Shown: one piece after another, positions 17,567-26,737 of the stretch
How positions within the stretch are numbered: the first letter of the stretch is position 1
How the letters are laid out: every line of letters begins with the position of its first letter
Assembly (NCBI RefSeq): GCF_001028705.1
Contig: NZ_CP011770.1
Location: 1,057,501 to 1,121,500 of the forward strand
Length of the DNA: 64,000 nt
Direction: 5' to 3'
Origin: Croceicoccus naphthovorans
GTDB lineage: Bacteria > Pseudomonadota > Alphaproteobacteria > Sphingomonadales > Sphingomonadaceae
The notes under the pieces: generated by a model
What the model was told of the DNA's origin: nothing
What the model saw: only the letters and a program-made list of their open reading frames with translations
The model's database searches: none
Made by a program: the position numbers and the translations under genes

Positions 17567-18658
17567 TCAATCCGCGCCGCCAAGCTGTTCGGTAACGTCG
17601 CGCGTCCACGAATCGCTCTCGATATGGCGCAGCAGCGCAAGGTTCACGTCTTCGCGGCGCGGATCGTCGGCGGGCAGGGCGATGCCGTAATCCTGCCGCC
17701 CGAACGATCCCGGCAGGACGCGCAAATCGTCTGTCGCCCGCCCATGCGCCACGTCGTACCGCAGGATCGGGTCGTCATGCACGAAGGCGTCGATGCTCCC
17801 GTCGGCCAGAGCGACCAACCCTTCCGACACCTCGGCAAAGCTGCGTGCCGAGATCCCGTCGCGCGCCAGCCATTCGGCTCCGGCGGAATCCGCGATCACG
17901 CCGACTTGCACCCCGTCGAGATCGGCGGGGCCGCTTACCTGACCCTCCAGCCGTCCGGTTGTCAGCGAGGACGCAATCATGCCGGTTATGGTCGAGATGA
18001 TCAGCAGCGCGGTGAACATCCAGACCAGCGCGACCAGCTTGCCTGCGGGCGTGCGCGGGGCCTTGTCGCCATAGCCGACGGTGGTCATGGTCACCGCCGC
18101 AAACCAGAAACCCGACCCGACGCCGGTGGCATCGGCGGGAAATTCGTCCGGGTTGCGCTTACGCTCGGCCAGCCAGAACAGTGCGCCGACAACCCCCAGC
18201 ATCGCGATCAGGACGAGAATGGTCTTGAGGAAACCCCACGTGAAGAACTGACCCAGCAAGGACAGCCAGCCCGGCGCATCCTTGCGCACGGCAATGCCAT
18301 AGCCGGTGGTGAAGAACGGGTGGCTGAAATCGAGCTCGCGCTCGCGTTCCCGGGTGATGGTCAGCGCGCCGACACTGGCGTCGAATTCGCCCCCCGCCAC
18401 GCCGTCGATCATGCCGGGCAGGTCGGTCTCTACAAAGCGATACTGGTATTCGTTCGCCTCCGCCACGGCGCGCCACAAGTCGATGGCAAGGCCTTCCCAG
18501 TGGCCGTCATCCCCCTTGATCGCAAAAGGCGGCGCTTCGCGCGTGGCGATCCGCATTTCGTCCGGGGTGGGGGTGGGTTGAGCGTGGGCGAGTTGCGGCG
18601 CAACGATCGCCGCCAACAGGGCCATCAGCGCGGCGAGGGTCAGTTGCACGCGGTTCAT
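17567..18658 (-). CDS. GluR0-like ligand-gated potassium channel (prokaryotic ionotropic glutamate receptor)
   Basis: 363 residues from ATG 18658. The parts in order are a Sec signal peptide (1-26, ending AHA), the first lobe of a periplasmic amino-acid-binding domain (about 33-140), a membrane helix (about 143-163), a pore loop with selectivity filter TVGYGD (193-198), a second membrane helix (about 205-228) and the second binding lobe (about 238-355). The ligand-arginine region ALTITRERERELDFSHPF (98-115) is the glutamate-receptor signature. A binding protein split by a K+-channel pore is the architecture of GluR0. The predicted role is amino-acid-gated K+ flux across the inner membrane. 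An upstream in-frame start would disrupt the signal peptide, so it was not used. Confidence 0.85.
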   Translation of the reverse strand: MNRVQLTLAALMALLAAIVAPQLAHAQPTPTPDEMRIATREAPPFAIKGDDGHWEGLAIDLWRAVAEANEYQYRFVETDLPGMIDGVAGGEFDASVGALTITRERERELDFSHPFFTTGYGIAVRKDAPGWLSLLGQFFTWGFLKTILVLIAMLGVVGALFWLAERKRNPDEFPADATGVGSGFWFAAVTMTTVGYGDKAPRTPAGKLVALVWMFTALLIISTITGMIASSLTTGRLEGQVSGPADLDGVQVGVIADSAGAEWLARDGISARSFAEVSEGLVALADGSIDAFVHDDPILRYDVAHGRATDDLRVLPGSFGRQDYGIALPADDPRREDVNLALLRHIESDSWTRDVTEQLGGAD

Positions 18659-18798
18659 GCCCCGATCATGCAGTAATCGCCAAGGCATGCAAGGTGCGCC
18701 CGGCGCTGCATCCACGGGTGGCGGCAGGGTAAATCCGCTTCCGCCATGCGGGACGACGCGCTATTCAGCGGCGACACGGGTTTTGGAAGGGTAGAATT

Positions 18799-18930
18799 AT
18801 GGTCCGCAAAATTGCCACCGCCATCGCGCTTGTCACCGTTGTCGCCGGGGTTTCGGCCTGCAACACGGTAAAGGGTCTGGGCGAAGACATCAGCTCGGTC
18901 GGGCGGGCCGGGGAAGACGCGATCGACTGA
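18799..18930 (+). CDS. Entericidin A/B family small lipoprotein
   Basis: 43 residues. The hydrophobic lipoprotein signal ends VSACNTVKG, with lipidation expected at Cys21, followed by GLGEDISSVGRAGEDAID. This is the entericidin pattern of a tiny, outer-membrane-targeted lipoprotein. The start has GGAAGGG nine bases upstream. It is divergent from the channel gene and convergent with oppA, with a bidirectional terminator after it. Entericidins were described as a toxin/antidote pair, but only one member is present, and in sphingomonads such proteins occur singly. Confidence 0.8.
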   Translation: MVRKIATAIALVTVVAGVSACNTVKGLGEDISSVGRAGEDAID

Positions 18931-18971
18931 TCGGGCCTGGCGGGCGGCGCGTCCGCCGCAAAGTGCCATGC

Positions 18972-19012
18972 AAAAGGGCCGGGCCGCGCACCATGCGCCG
19001 CCCGGCCCTTTT
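18972..19012. terminator. Bidirectional intrinsic terminator
   Basis: AAAAGGGCCGGGC at 18972-18984 pairs with GCCCGGCCCTTTT at 19000-19012. There is a T-rich end in both directions. It separates the + strand entericidin gene from the convergent oppA gene. Confidence 0.85.
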
Positions 19013-19015
19013 TGC

Positions 19016-20638
19016 TTATTCGAAAGAGATGTCCTTGTACGACTGAATGCTCAGCGCGCGGGGGATCACGCCCTTGACGCGGGTGTCGACCAGATAGTTG
19101 CGGCGCGGCCAATACAGCGGCGCAACCGGCGCGTCGTTCAACAGCACTGTTTCGGAATCGGAAAGCAGTTTCATCCGCTCCGCCTCTGTCGGGGCGACGC
19201 GGGCCTGATCGATCAGGCTGTCGAACTGCGCGTTCTTCCACCCGGTGTGGTTGTTGCCGCTATTGCTGGTGAAGATGTCGAGGAACGTCGTGGGATAGGC
19301 ATAGTCCGCCGACCACGCCTGAAAGCTGACATCGAAATCCAGCGATTCCAAGGTGGCGAGATAGACCTTCCATTCCTGGTTATAGATCGTGAATTCGACG
19401 CCCAGCTTTTGTCGCCACATGCCCTGCACGATTTCGGCCAGCTTGCGGTTGTCTTCGTTGGAAATCGTCAGGATCTCCGCCGGGGGAAAGCCTTTGCCGC
19501 CGGGATAGCCCGCCTCTGCCAGCAACTTCTTCGCCTCCGCCTCGTCATACTTGACGATGTCCGAGGTGGGATAGCTGGTCAGCGCGGCGGGGACGAGGCC
19601 GGTGGCCGGGGTCTGGCCCGCCTTCAGCACATTGTCGATAATCGCCTTGCGATCGATCGTCATCGACAGCGCCTTGCGCACGCGCAGGTCGTCGAATGGT
19701 TTGCGGGTCGTGTTGAACGACATGTAGATCAGCGCAAGGAACGGGTCGGACCGCAGCTCGTCCGGATTGGTTTTCTGCACGATGGGGAACTTGCCCAGTT
19801 GCAGGCCCGATGTGATGTGCAGCTGCCCGCCCATGAACATCGCGGTTTCGGTCTGCGAATTCTCAATCGGATAGAACCGGATGCCGTTCAGCGCGACATT
19901 GGCGGCGTCCCAGTAATTCGGGTTCTTCTCCACCTCGATCAGCTTGTTGGTCGACCATTCCTTCATCTTGAACGGGCCGTTGCAGACGAAGTTGGTGCCC
20001 GATGCCCAATCGTTTGCGCGGTCGGCCATGCCGCCGCCGGCCTGCACCTGCTTTGGCGGCACGGGGAAGAAGCTGTGGTGCTTCACCAGTTCGGCAAAGA
20101 ACGGGGTAGGGCCGACAAGGTCGACCTGCAGGGTCATGTCGTCCAGCGCCTTTACGCCGACGGTGCCGAAATCGGTGGTCTGGCCGCGGTTGAACGCCTC
20201 TGCCCCTTTGATGACGTAAAGCATTTCCGCATATTGTGCGCCCAGTGCCGGGGTCAGAATGCGCTGCCAGCTATAGACGAAATCCTCGGCCTTTACCGGC
20301 GTGCCGTCGGACCACTTGCCATTAGGCTGCATGTGGAACGTCCACTGCGAGAAATCGTCGTTCGGTTCCCACGATGCGGCGGCGCCGGGGGCCAGCTTCG
20401 TATCGTCGGTGGCGTTCATCTGCGTCAGCCCTTCGCACAGCGTGCTGACGATGCGCGCTTCGGGCATGCCGGTGTTGATCTGGCTGTCCAGCGTCTTGGG
20501 CTCTGCCTCGTTCCCGACCAGCAGGATCTTGTCGGCGATCGCCTGATCGGCCTCTTTCCCGCCCGATCCGCAAGCGGCAAGCGCGGCGGCGAGGAGGGTG
20601 CAGGTAACGGTCCGGAAACCCGGTCGAGGAAGGGTCAT
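19016..20638 (-). CDS. Peptide ABC transporter substrate-binding lipoprotein (OppA type)
   Basis: 540 residues. The lipoprotein signal ends LAACGSG (Cys23), followed by an SBP family 5 fold: GNEAEPKTLDSQINTGMPEARIV near the N-terminus, AEDFVYSWQRILTP, and a C-terminal region ending in a strand and helix. It would bind oligopeptides in the periplasm. No permease or ATPase genes are nearby, so it is an orphan that either serves a transporter encoded elsewhere or has another role. It has its own terminator. Confidence 0.9.
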   Translation of the reverse strand: MTLPRPGFRTVTCTLLAAALAACGSGGKEADQAIADKILLVGNEAEPKTLDSQINTGMPEARIVSTLCEGLTQMNATDDTKLAPGAAASWEPNDDFSQWTFHMQPNGKWSDGTPVKAEDFVYSWQRILTPALGAQYAEMLYVIKGAEAFNRGQTTDFGTVGVKALDDMTLQVDLVGPTPFFAELVKHHSFFPVPPKQVQAGGGMADRANDWASGTNFVCNGPFKMKEWSTNKLIEVEKNPNYWDAANVALNGIRFYPIENSQTETAMFMGGQLHITSGLQLGKFPIVQKTNPDELRSDPFLALIYMSFNTTRKPFDDLRVRKALSMTIDRKAIIDNVLKAGQTPATGLVPAALTSYPTSDIVKYDEAEAKKLLAEAGYPGGKGFPPAEILTISNEDNRKLAEIVQGMWRQKLGVEFTIYNQEWKVYLATLESLDFDVSFQAWSADYAYPTTFLDIFTSNSGNNHTGWKNAQFDSLIDQARVAPTEAERMKLLSDSETVLLNDAPVAPLYWPRRNYLVDTRVKGVIPRALSIQSYKDISFE

Positions 20639-20687
20639 ATGGGGTCAGTCCTGTCGTTCGGTGGCCGACAGGGCGTGCTTGGACCCG

Positions 20688-22526
20688 TCAGCGATATTCA
20701 TTCCAGCTTTTGGTCAGCATCACCGCGCAATTGATGATCCCGACAAGCGAATAGGTCTGCGGGTAATTGCCCCATAGTTCAAGGGTCTTGGGATCGATGT
20801 CCTCGCTCAGCATTCCCGCGCCGGTGCGCCGGTCGAGCATCACCTCGAACAGGCGGCGTGCCTCGTCCGATTTGCCGGTCAGCGACAGCGCCTCGATCAG
20901 CCAGAAGGTCGCGACGTTGAACGCGGTATGCGGCGTACCGAAGTCGTCGGCGGTGTTGTAACGCAGCATGTGATCGCCGCGCCGCAGCGACTTTTCCACC
21001 CGGTCCAGCGTGGAGTGGATCTTCGGATCGTCCTTGGAAACGAACCGCAGGTCAAGCAGCTGGATAATGCTGGCATCGCGCAAGTTGCCGCCAAAGGTGG
21101 AGGAGATCAGGCCTTCCTCGTCATTCCAGCTGCGCTCCATGATTTCCGTATGCAGCCGCGCCGCATTTTCGCGCCAGTATGCCTCGCGCTTTTCAAGGCC
21201 GAGAACTTGCGCCGCATGGGCCAGCCGGTCGCACGCCGCCCAGCACATTGCCGCCGAATAAGTATGCACGTGGCTGGAATTGCGCAGTTCCCACAGGCCT
21301 GCATCGGGCTGGTCCCATATCGACAGCGCGCGTTCGCCGACTTTTTCCAGGCTATGAAAATCCTCGATCCCGGAAATGCGTAGCAGGCGTTGATCGGCAA
21401 AGGCCTGCGCGCTGGACAGGACGATCTGGCCATAGGCATCGTGCTGGATCTGGAACCATGCGGCATTGCCGATGCGCACCGGGCCCATGCCGCGATATCC
21501 GGCCAGATGCTCTGCCTCGCCCTCGGGCAATTCGGGATTGCCGCGCACGTCGAACATCGGGTGGATATGCCCACCCTGCGCCGCATCGACGATATTGCGC
21601 AGGAAGCCGAGATAGCTTTCCAGAACGTCCAGCGCGCCGATCCGGTTCAGCGCCTGTACCGTGTAATAGGCATCGCGGATCCAGCAATAGCGATAGTCCC
21701 AGTTCCGCCCGGAATCGGCGTGTTCCGGGATAGAGGTGGTGAGCGCCGCGACGATCGCGCCGGTATCTTCGTGCTGGCACAGTTTCAGCCCGATGGCGGC
21801 ACGGATCACCGCCTCCTGCCACTCGAACGGAATGGCAAGGCCGCGCACCCAGTGCCGCCATTCCTTGGCCGTGCGGCTGAGCATGTCGCCGCATCCGGCC
21901 TCCAGACTGGTCGAAAAACTCTCGTCCGGGCCGAAGAAGAAGTGCAACTGGCGCTCGACGCGGAAGGGTGTTTCCTGTTGGACGAGGCCGATGGGCGCAT
22001 CGGTCGTCAGCCGCATCGCCATGGCCGGAATGCGGAAGGTGATGTGGCTGGACCCGAAGCTGCGTTCGGGCAGGCTGGCACCGTATTCCGCCGCCGGGCG
22101 CAGGGCCATACGGATGCGGGGGCTGCCGCTGATCGGGCGGACCACGCGCACGAAGGCGACCGGGCGATAGATGCGGCCCTTGTCGCGATAGCGCGGGCAG
22201 AAATCGATGACTTCCAGCGCGTTGCCGTCCTCGTCGGCGTATTTCGTTTTCAGGATCGGCGTGTTGCGGATGTAATCCTGCTCGACAACGCGCCCGCCTT
22301 CCATCTCGATAGACCAGAACCCACGCGCATCCTCTGCACTGCGGCCGTGGTCGAGCAGCGAGCAGAACACCGGATCGCCATCGACGCGCGGAATACAGGC
22401 CCAGGTGAACGTGCCGCGTTTGTCGACCAGCGCCGAAGCCTGGCAATTGCCGATGGGCCAAAGCTCCAGGTCAGCGTGCGGGGCAGTCTGGGACGGGGCC
22501 ATTTCGGCTTGATTCGGATCGCTCAT
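20688..22526 (-). CDS. Glycoside hydrolase family 15 (glucoamylase/trehalase-like)
   Basis: 612 residues from ATG 22526; a GTG one codon earlier is the alternative. There is an N-terminal beta-sandwich domain (about 20-230: LWPIGNCQASALVDKRGTF, DGDPVFCSLLD) and an (alpha/alpha)6 catalytic domain with NWDYRYCWIRDAYYTVQALNRIG and MLSEDIDPKTLELWGNYPQTYS, which hold the acid and base glutamate regions. There is no signal peptide, so it is cytoplasmic. The substrate, an alpha-glucoside or trehalose, cannot be fixed by sequence alone. No glycogen genes are adjacent. Confidence 0.9.
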   Translation of the reverse strand: MSDPNQAEMAPSQTAPHADLELWPIGNCQASALVDKRGTFTWACIPRVDGDPVFCSLLDHGRSAEDARGFWSIEMEGGRVVEQDYIRNTPILKTKYADEDGNALEVIDFCPRYRDKGRIYRPVAFVRVVRPISGSPRIRMALRPAAEYGASLPERSFGSSHITFRIPAMAMRLTTDAPIGLVQQETPFRVERQLHFFFGPDESFSTSLEAGCGDMLSRTAKEWRHWVRGLAIPFEWQEAVIRAAIGLKLCQHEDTGAIVAALTTSIPEHADSGRNWDYRYCWIRDAYYTVQALNRIGALDVLESYLGFLRNIVDAAQGGHIHPMFDVRGNPELPEGEAEHLAGYRGMGPVRIGNAAWFQIQHDAYGQIVLSSAQAFADQRLLRISGIEDFHSLEKVGERALSIWDQPDAGLWELRNSSHVHTYSAAMCWAACDRLAHAAQVLGLEKREAYWRENAARLHTEIMERSWNDEEGLISSTFGGNLRDASIIQLLDLRFVSKDDPKIHSTLDRVEKSLRRGDHMLRYNTADDFGTPHTAFNVATFWLIEALSLTGKSDEARRLFEVMLDRRTGAGMLSEDIDPKTLELWGNYPQTYSLVGIINCAVMLTKSWNEYR

Positions 22527-22679
22527 CACAGGGGAACTTAGGCCCGATGCCGCCCCTGTGAAGCCCCGGCTGCGCGATTATTTTGCGCTGCGGCATAACC
22601 GGTCAGGCATCTCGACAGCGCGTGAGGCTTCGGTCAGAAGGGCATCGCACAAGCATAACGGGGAAGAAAAAGGGTCATC

Positions 22680-24245
22680 ATGGTCGAACAGGCCGACGCC
22701 GTGCGCCGGGCACGTGCAAGTTTTACGGGCGTCCTGCTCTCATTGCGGCTCTGGTGGCGCCATTCGGTTGTCAACACCGTCGATCAGAGCTCGGTGATCG
22801 AGAACCGCCGCGAAGAAGCCGTGATCTCGGCTCGCTATATGTTCATGCTGGCGATGTCGGCAGGCATCGCGGTGCTCGGGCTATTACTGTCCTCTCCGGC
22901 TGTCGTCATTGGCGCGATGCTGCTGTCGCCGCTGATGGGACCGATCATCGGTTTGGGATTCGCGCTGGCCACGGGGGATTATGCCTGGCTCAGGAAATCG
23001 CTGCGCGCACTGGCGCTGGGCACGGCGCTTGCGATTGCCTTCACAGCGCTGATCGTTGCACTGTCGCCGCTCCAGACGGTGACGCCCGAAATCGCGGCGC
23101 GCACGCGGCCCAACCTGTTCGACCTGTTCATCGCCTTCTTCTCGGCATTGGCGGGTGCCTATGCGATGATCCGCGGGCGCGAAGGCACCGTCGTCGGTGT
23201 GGCCATCGCCACCGCCCTGATGCCGCCGCTGGCCGTTGTCGGGTTCGGCCTGGCGACATTGAACTGGACGGTGTTTTCAGGCGCGCTGCTGCTCTACATC
23301 ACCAACCTTATCACTATCGCGCTGACCGCGATGATGATGGCGCGGCTATATGGCTTCCGCTCCAACCTCTCGGAAAAGCAGACGCGGCTGCAGGATGTTT
23401 TCGTTATCGTTGCCTTTACTGCGCTGGCGGTGCCGCTGGGCCTGTCGCTGGTCAGCATCGCGCGCGAAACCAACGCGACGCGGCAGGCGAACACCGCGAT
23501 CCTCGATAGCTTTCCGGGCAAGGCGCGCATTTCGCAGATCGACATCGACTATCAGGCCGAACCGGTCAGCGTCTCCGCCACGGTGCTGACGCCAGAATTG
23601 ATGGCCGGGGCAGAGGATCAGGTGTCGCGCCGTCTGTCGCGGATCATGGGCGGGCCGGTGGTGCTGACGCTCGACCAGTTTCAGGTGGGCACCAGCGCCT
23701 CCGCCGCCGAAAAGGCGCAATTGGCGGCGGCGCGGGCGAAAGAGCAGGAGGCGACCGACCGCGAGGTGCGCGATCTGGTGGGCCGACTTGCGCTGATCGC
23801 GGGCGTGAAAGAAAGCGACGTACTGGTCGACCGCGAAGGCCGCCGCGCGCAGGTAAACGCCGTGCCGCTGCCCGATGCCGAACTGGCAACATATGCCGAG
23901 CTGGAAACGCGGATCGTCGCCAATGTGCCGAACTGGACGGTGAAGCTCGTCCCGCCAGCCGGACCATTGCCGACCGTGACGCTGGAAGAGCCGCAGACCG
24001 GCGACGATGGCGCGCCCGTTTCGCGCATCGGCCCGCGTGCCAAGTCCACGCTGGACCTGATCGTCTGGTCCGCCGCGCGGATCGCCGCACCCATCGTGCT
24101 GAGCGGCGGGGCAGCGGATGTCGAGATCGTGCGCGCGGCGCTGGCCGAACGCGGCGTGCGGCTTGTCACGAGGAGTTCGGGTCGCGATACCGGCACCATA
24201 CGGGTCGCATGGGCGCGGCCCGACGAGGCGACAGGAGAGCAATGA
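22680..24245 (+). CDS. DUF389 (TIGR00341) membrane protein
   Basis: 521 residues. The N-terminal half holds six or more membrane helices with the family block SSPAVVIGAMLLSPLMGPIIGLGFAL and later GREGTVVGVAIATALMPPLAVVGFGLA. The C-terminal ~250 residues are soluble, with two repeated alpha/beta segments (about 275-360 and 365-460). The function is unknown. A purine-rich stretch precedes the ATG. The stop overlaps the start of the next gene (ATGA, 24242-24245), so the two are co-expressed. Confidence 0.85.
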   Translation: MVEQADAVRRARASFTGVLLSLRLWWRHSVVNTVDQSSVIENRREEAVISARYMFMLAMSAGIAVLGLLLSSPAVVIGAMLLSPLMGPIIGLGFALATGDYAWLRKSLRALALGTALAIAFTALIVALSPLQTVTPEIAARTRPNLFDLFIAFFSALAGAYAMIRGREGTVVGVAIATALMPPLAVVGFGLATLNWTVFSGALLLYITNLITIALTAMMMARLYGFRSNLSEKQTRLQDVFVIVAFTALAVPLGLSLVSIARETNATRQANTAILDSFPGKARISQIDIDYQAEPVSVSATVLTPELMAGAEDQVSRRLSRIMGGPVVLTLDQFQVGTSASAAEKAQLAAARAKEQEATDREVRDLVGRLALIAGVKESDVLVDREGRRAQVNAVPLPDAELATYAELETRIVANVPNWTVKLVPPAGPLPTVTLEEPQTGDDGAPVSRIGPRAKSTLDLIVWSAARIAAPIVLSGGAADVEIVRAALAERGVRLVTRSSGRDTGTIRVAWARPDEATGEQ

Positions 24246-24643
24246 TGGCAATAGAAATCCGCATACTCGTCTACGCGGCGATCCTGCTGCTGGTGCACAT
24301 TTTTGCAGAGGCGCATTTCAAGACAAAGCAATACGGCACCAAATGGAACATGGGTGCGCGCGATGAAGACCTGCCGCCGGTCAATCCCGTCGCCGGTCGG
24401 CTGGGCCGCGCCCGCGGCAATTTCATGGAGACCTTGCCTATCGCGATCATCGCCTTGCTGGGCGTGGTCGTGGCCGACAAGGCCAGCGCGATGACCGCAA
24501 TGGGCGGGTGGATCTGGCTGGGCGCGCGGATCGTATATCTGCCGCTTTATTGGGCGGGCATTCCGGTCGTACGCACGCTGGTATTTCTGATCAGCCTGAT
24601 CGGCCTTGGCATGGTGATCTGGCCGCTGCTTTTCGCAGGGTAA
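24242..24643 (+). CDS. MAPEG family membrane protein
   Basis: 133 residues with four predicted membrane helices. The family block GRLGRARGNFMETLPIAIIALL and the RIVYLPLYWAGIPVVRTLVF segment match the MAPEG fold, which includes membrane glutathione-dependent enzymes. The bacterial members of this short class are mostly uncharacterised. The start choice follows the 4-nt overlap with the DUF389 gene; ATG 24245 is one codon later. Confidence 0.85.
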   Translation: MMAIEIRILVYAAILLLVHIFAEAHFKTKQYGTKWNMGARDEDLPPVNPVAGRLGRARGNFMETLPIAIIALLGVVVADKASAMTAMGGWIWLGARIVYLPLYWAGIPVVRTLVFLISLIGLGMVIWPLLFAG

Positions 24644-24754
24644 ATTATTCCGGCGCCAAGGATAATCCGAATCATACGCACGCTTATTAATTTGCGTGGC
24701 GGTTCAGTCGATTAGGCGTGAATCAGGAAAAAATCGCGGTGCCAGAACGAGATG

Positions 24755-24778
24755 GGGCCGCCCTACGTGGGGCGGCCC
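24755..24778. other. GC-rich hairpin between MAPEG and FAAL genes
   Basis: GGGCCGCC at 24755-24762 pairs with GGCGGCCC at 24771-24778 around an 8-nt loop. Neither side has a T-tract, so it is only a weak terminator candidate. It lies between two convergent genes, the usual place for one. Confidence 0.45.
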
Positions 24779-24812
24779 TCCTCTCCCAAACGGTAAATCC
24801 GTTATGCTGCAC

Positions 24813-26564
24813 TCATGCTGCGAGGCGATATGGCTCTATTTCGCCCGAAAGGTAAAGTTTTTTCGCCTTGGCGCGGCTCAGCTTGCCCGATGACGTGCGC
24901 GGCAGGCTGCGCGGCGGGACCAGTTCGACCACGCAATTCATGCCGGTAATCGAGCGGACCTTGTCGCGGATCTGGTCGTGCAATTTCACGCGTTCCTGCT
25001 CGTCCGAAACGCGGCAGTGGACCAGCACGGCGGGCACTTCCTCACCATTGTCGGCCTGCACCGCAAAGGCGGCGATGTCGCCTTGGTGAAAGCCCGGCAA
25101 CTGTTCCACCGCCCACTCGATATCCTGTGGCCAGTGGTTCTTGCCGTTGATGATGATCATGTCCTTCGCACGGCCCACGATGAACAGGTATCCATCGGCC
25201 ATGTAGCCCATGTCGCCGGTGTCCAGCCAGCCGTCGACCAGACAAGCCGCGGTCGCTTCGGGGTCGCGGAAATAGGAATGCATCACGCTGGGGCCGCGGC
25301 ACCAGACTTTGCCGATCACATGGTCGCGGCAGGGCTGATCGTTCTCACCCCGGATCACGACTTCCATGTCCTTCACGGCCTTGCCGCAATTGACGATGGC
25401 GCGATAGCGGGCAGGGCGGGACAGGTCGCGCGGGGATCCCGACAGACGCTCTTCCTCGACCAGCTCGACCTTGATGCCTTCGCCCGGCGGCATGATGGTG
25501 ACGGCCAGCGTCGCCTCGGCAAGGCCATAGCTGGGGGTGAAGGCATTGGCCTCGAACCCGGCCTCTGCAAAGGCATCCACAAAGCCCTGCATCACGTCGG
25601 GGCGGATCATGTCGGCCCCGTTGCCCGCCAGTTTCCAGCGCGACAGGTCGAACCGTTCGCCGACGTTCGACTGGCTGGAAATGCGGCGCGCGCAGATGTC
25701 GTAACCGAAAGTGGGGGAATAGCTGATGCTCATCCCCTTGTTCCGGCTGATCAGGTCCAGCCAAGCCAGCGGGCGGCGGGCGAAATCCTCGGTCTTCAGA
25801 TAATCGCCCGACACCTGATTGGCGATCAGCGACAGGAAACAGCCGACGAGGCCCATGTCGTGATACCACGGCAGCCAGGAAATACAGCGATCGTCCGGGC
25901 CGACCTGCATCCCGTGCGAATGGCTGGCAAGGTTCGAGAGCAATGCCTCATGCGTAACCGCCACACCGTGCGGGAAACGCGTGGAGCCGGAGGAATATTG
26001 CAGATAGCAGATGTCGTCCGGCTTCACTTCGGGAAGCTCGCAAGGCGTAGCATCGCGCGCGGCGAAGCTGACCCAGTCGATCCCCTCGCAACCCTGACGC
26101 TCTGCCGCCTGACCGGCCATTGCCGAAATCTCTTCCGGATAGAACAGGACTTTCGGATCGCTGGACTGCAACTGCACGGCCAACTGGTCGATGTACGATT
26201 CCTTGCCACCGAAACTGGTCGGCAGGGGCAGCGGAACCGGCCATGCGCCGGCATAGATCGCGCCGCAGAACAGGGCGGCGAAATCGGTCCCGGTCTCGGC
26301 CACCAGCGCCACGCGGTCGCCGGGTTTGATCCCCGCAGCGATCAGGCGGTACGCCATGCCCAGCGCATCATCGCGCAGTTCGGAATAGGGGTAGACCCGC
26401 GTCAGCTTTCCGCGCGGATCGTGGAAATTCAGGCCGCGCAATCCTTGCGCGGCATAGTCGATCGCCTCGGCAAAAGTGCCGAAATCGGCCATCCGACGCG
26501 GCAACGAGTCGGCGTTGGGCGTCGGAACAAGGGCGTCGTCAGCCGTGGGGGCGGTCTGCTTCAT
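24813..26564 (-). CDS. Fatty-acyl-AMP ligase (FAAL)
   Basis: 583 residues, an adenylate-forming enzyme. The P-loop-like motif YSSGSTRFPHG (about residues 192-202), YGLAEATLAV, WLDTGDMGY, and a late GKLSRAK lysine are visible. FAAL features include FGGKESYIDQLAVQLQ and a long C-terminal segment. FAALs make fatty acyl-adenylates and pass the acyl group to an acyl-carrier protein rather than to CoA. No PKS, NRPS or carrier-protein gene lies nearby, so the acceptor is unknown. The start ATG 26564 is unambiguous. Confidence 0.9.
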   Translation of the reverse strand: MKQTAPTADDALVPTPNADSLPRRMADFGTFAEAIDYAAQGLRGLNFHDPRGKLTRVYPYSELRDDALGMAYRLIAAGIKPGDRVALVAETGTDFAALFCGAIYAGAWPVPLPLPTSFGGKESYIDQLAVQLQSSDPKVLFYPEEISAMAGQAAERQGCEGIDWVSFAARDATPCELPEVKPDDICYLQYSSGSTRFPHGVAVTHEALLSNLASHSHGMQVGPDDRCISWLPWYHDMGLVGCFLSLIANQVSGDYLKTEDFARRPLAWLDLISRNKGMSISYSPTFGYDICARRISSQSNVGERFDLSRWKLAGNGADMIRPDVMQGFVDAFAEAGFEANAFTPSYGLAEATLAVTIMPPGEGIKVELVEEERLSGSPRDLSRPARYRAIVNCGKAVKDMEVVIRGENDQPCRDHVIGKVWCRGPSVMHSYFRDPEATAACLVDGWLDTGDMGYMADGYLFIVGRAKDMIIINGKNHWPQDIEWAVEQLPGFHQGDIAAFAVQADNGEEVPAVLVHCRVSDEQERVKLHDQIRDKVRSITGMNCVVELVPPRSLPRTSSGKLSRAKAKKLYLSGEIEPYRLAA

Positions 26565-26737
26565 GAAGCTCTTTCAATCCCGTCCAGTTGCACATTCCCG
26601 GCCTGATACCAGCCGGTCCGATTAATCCGGTATGACTGCCCGTAATACCGATCAGGGCATTAACCCAATCGGCACAGTCATTTGCGCCCCGTTCCCATCA
26701 CTTCATTCGTCGCAAGGGCGTTTCCATTGTTACGAGA

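Noticed and set aside
18968..20734. 588-codon + strand open frame over oppA
   Set aside because: It is antisense to oppA, which has a full lipoprotein signal and family motifs.
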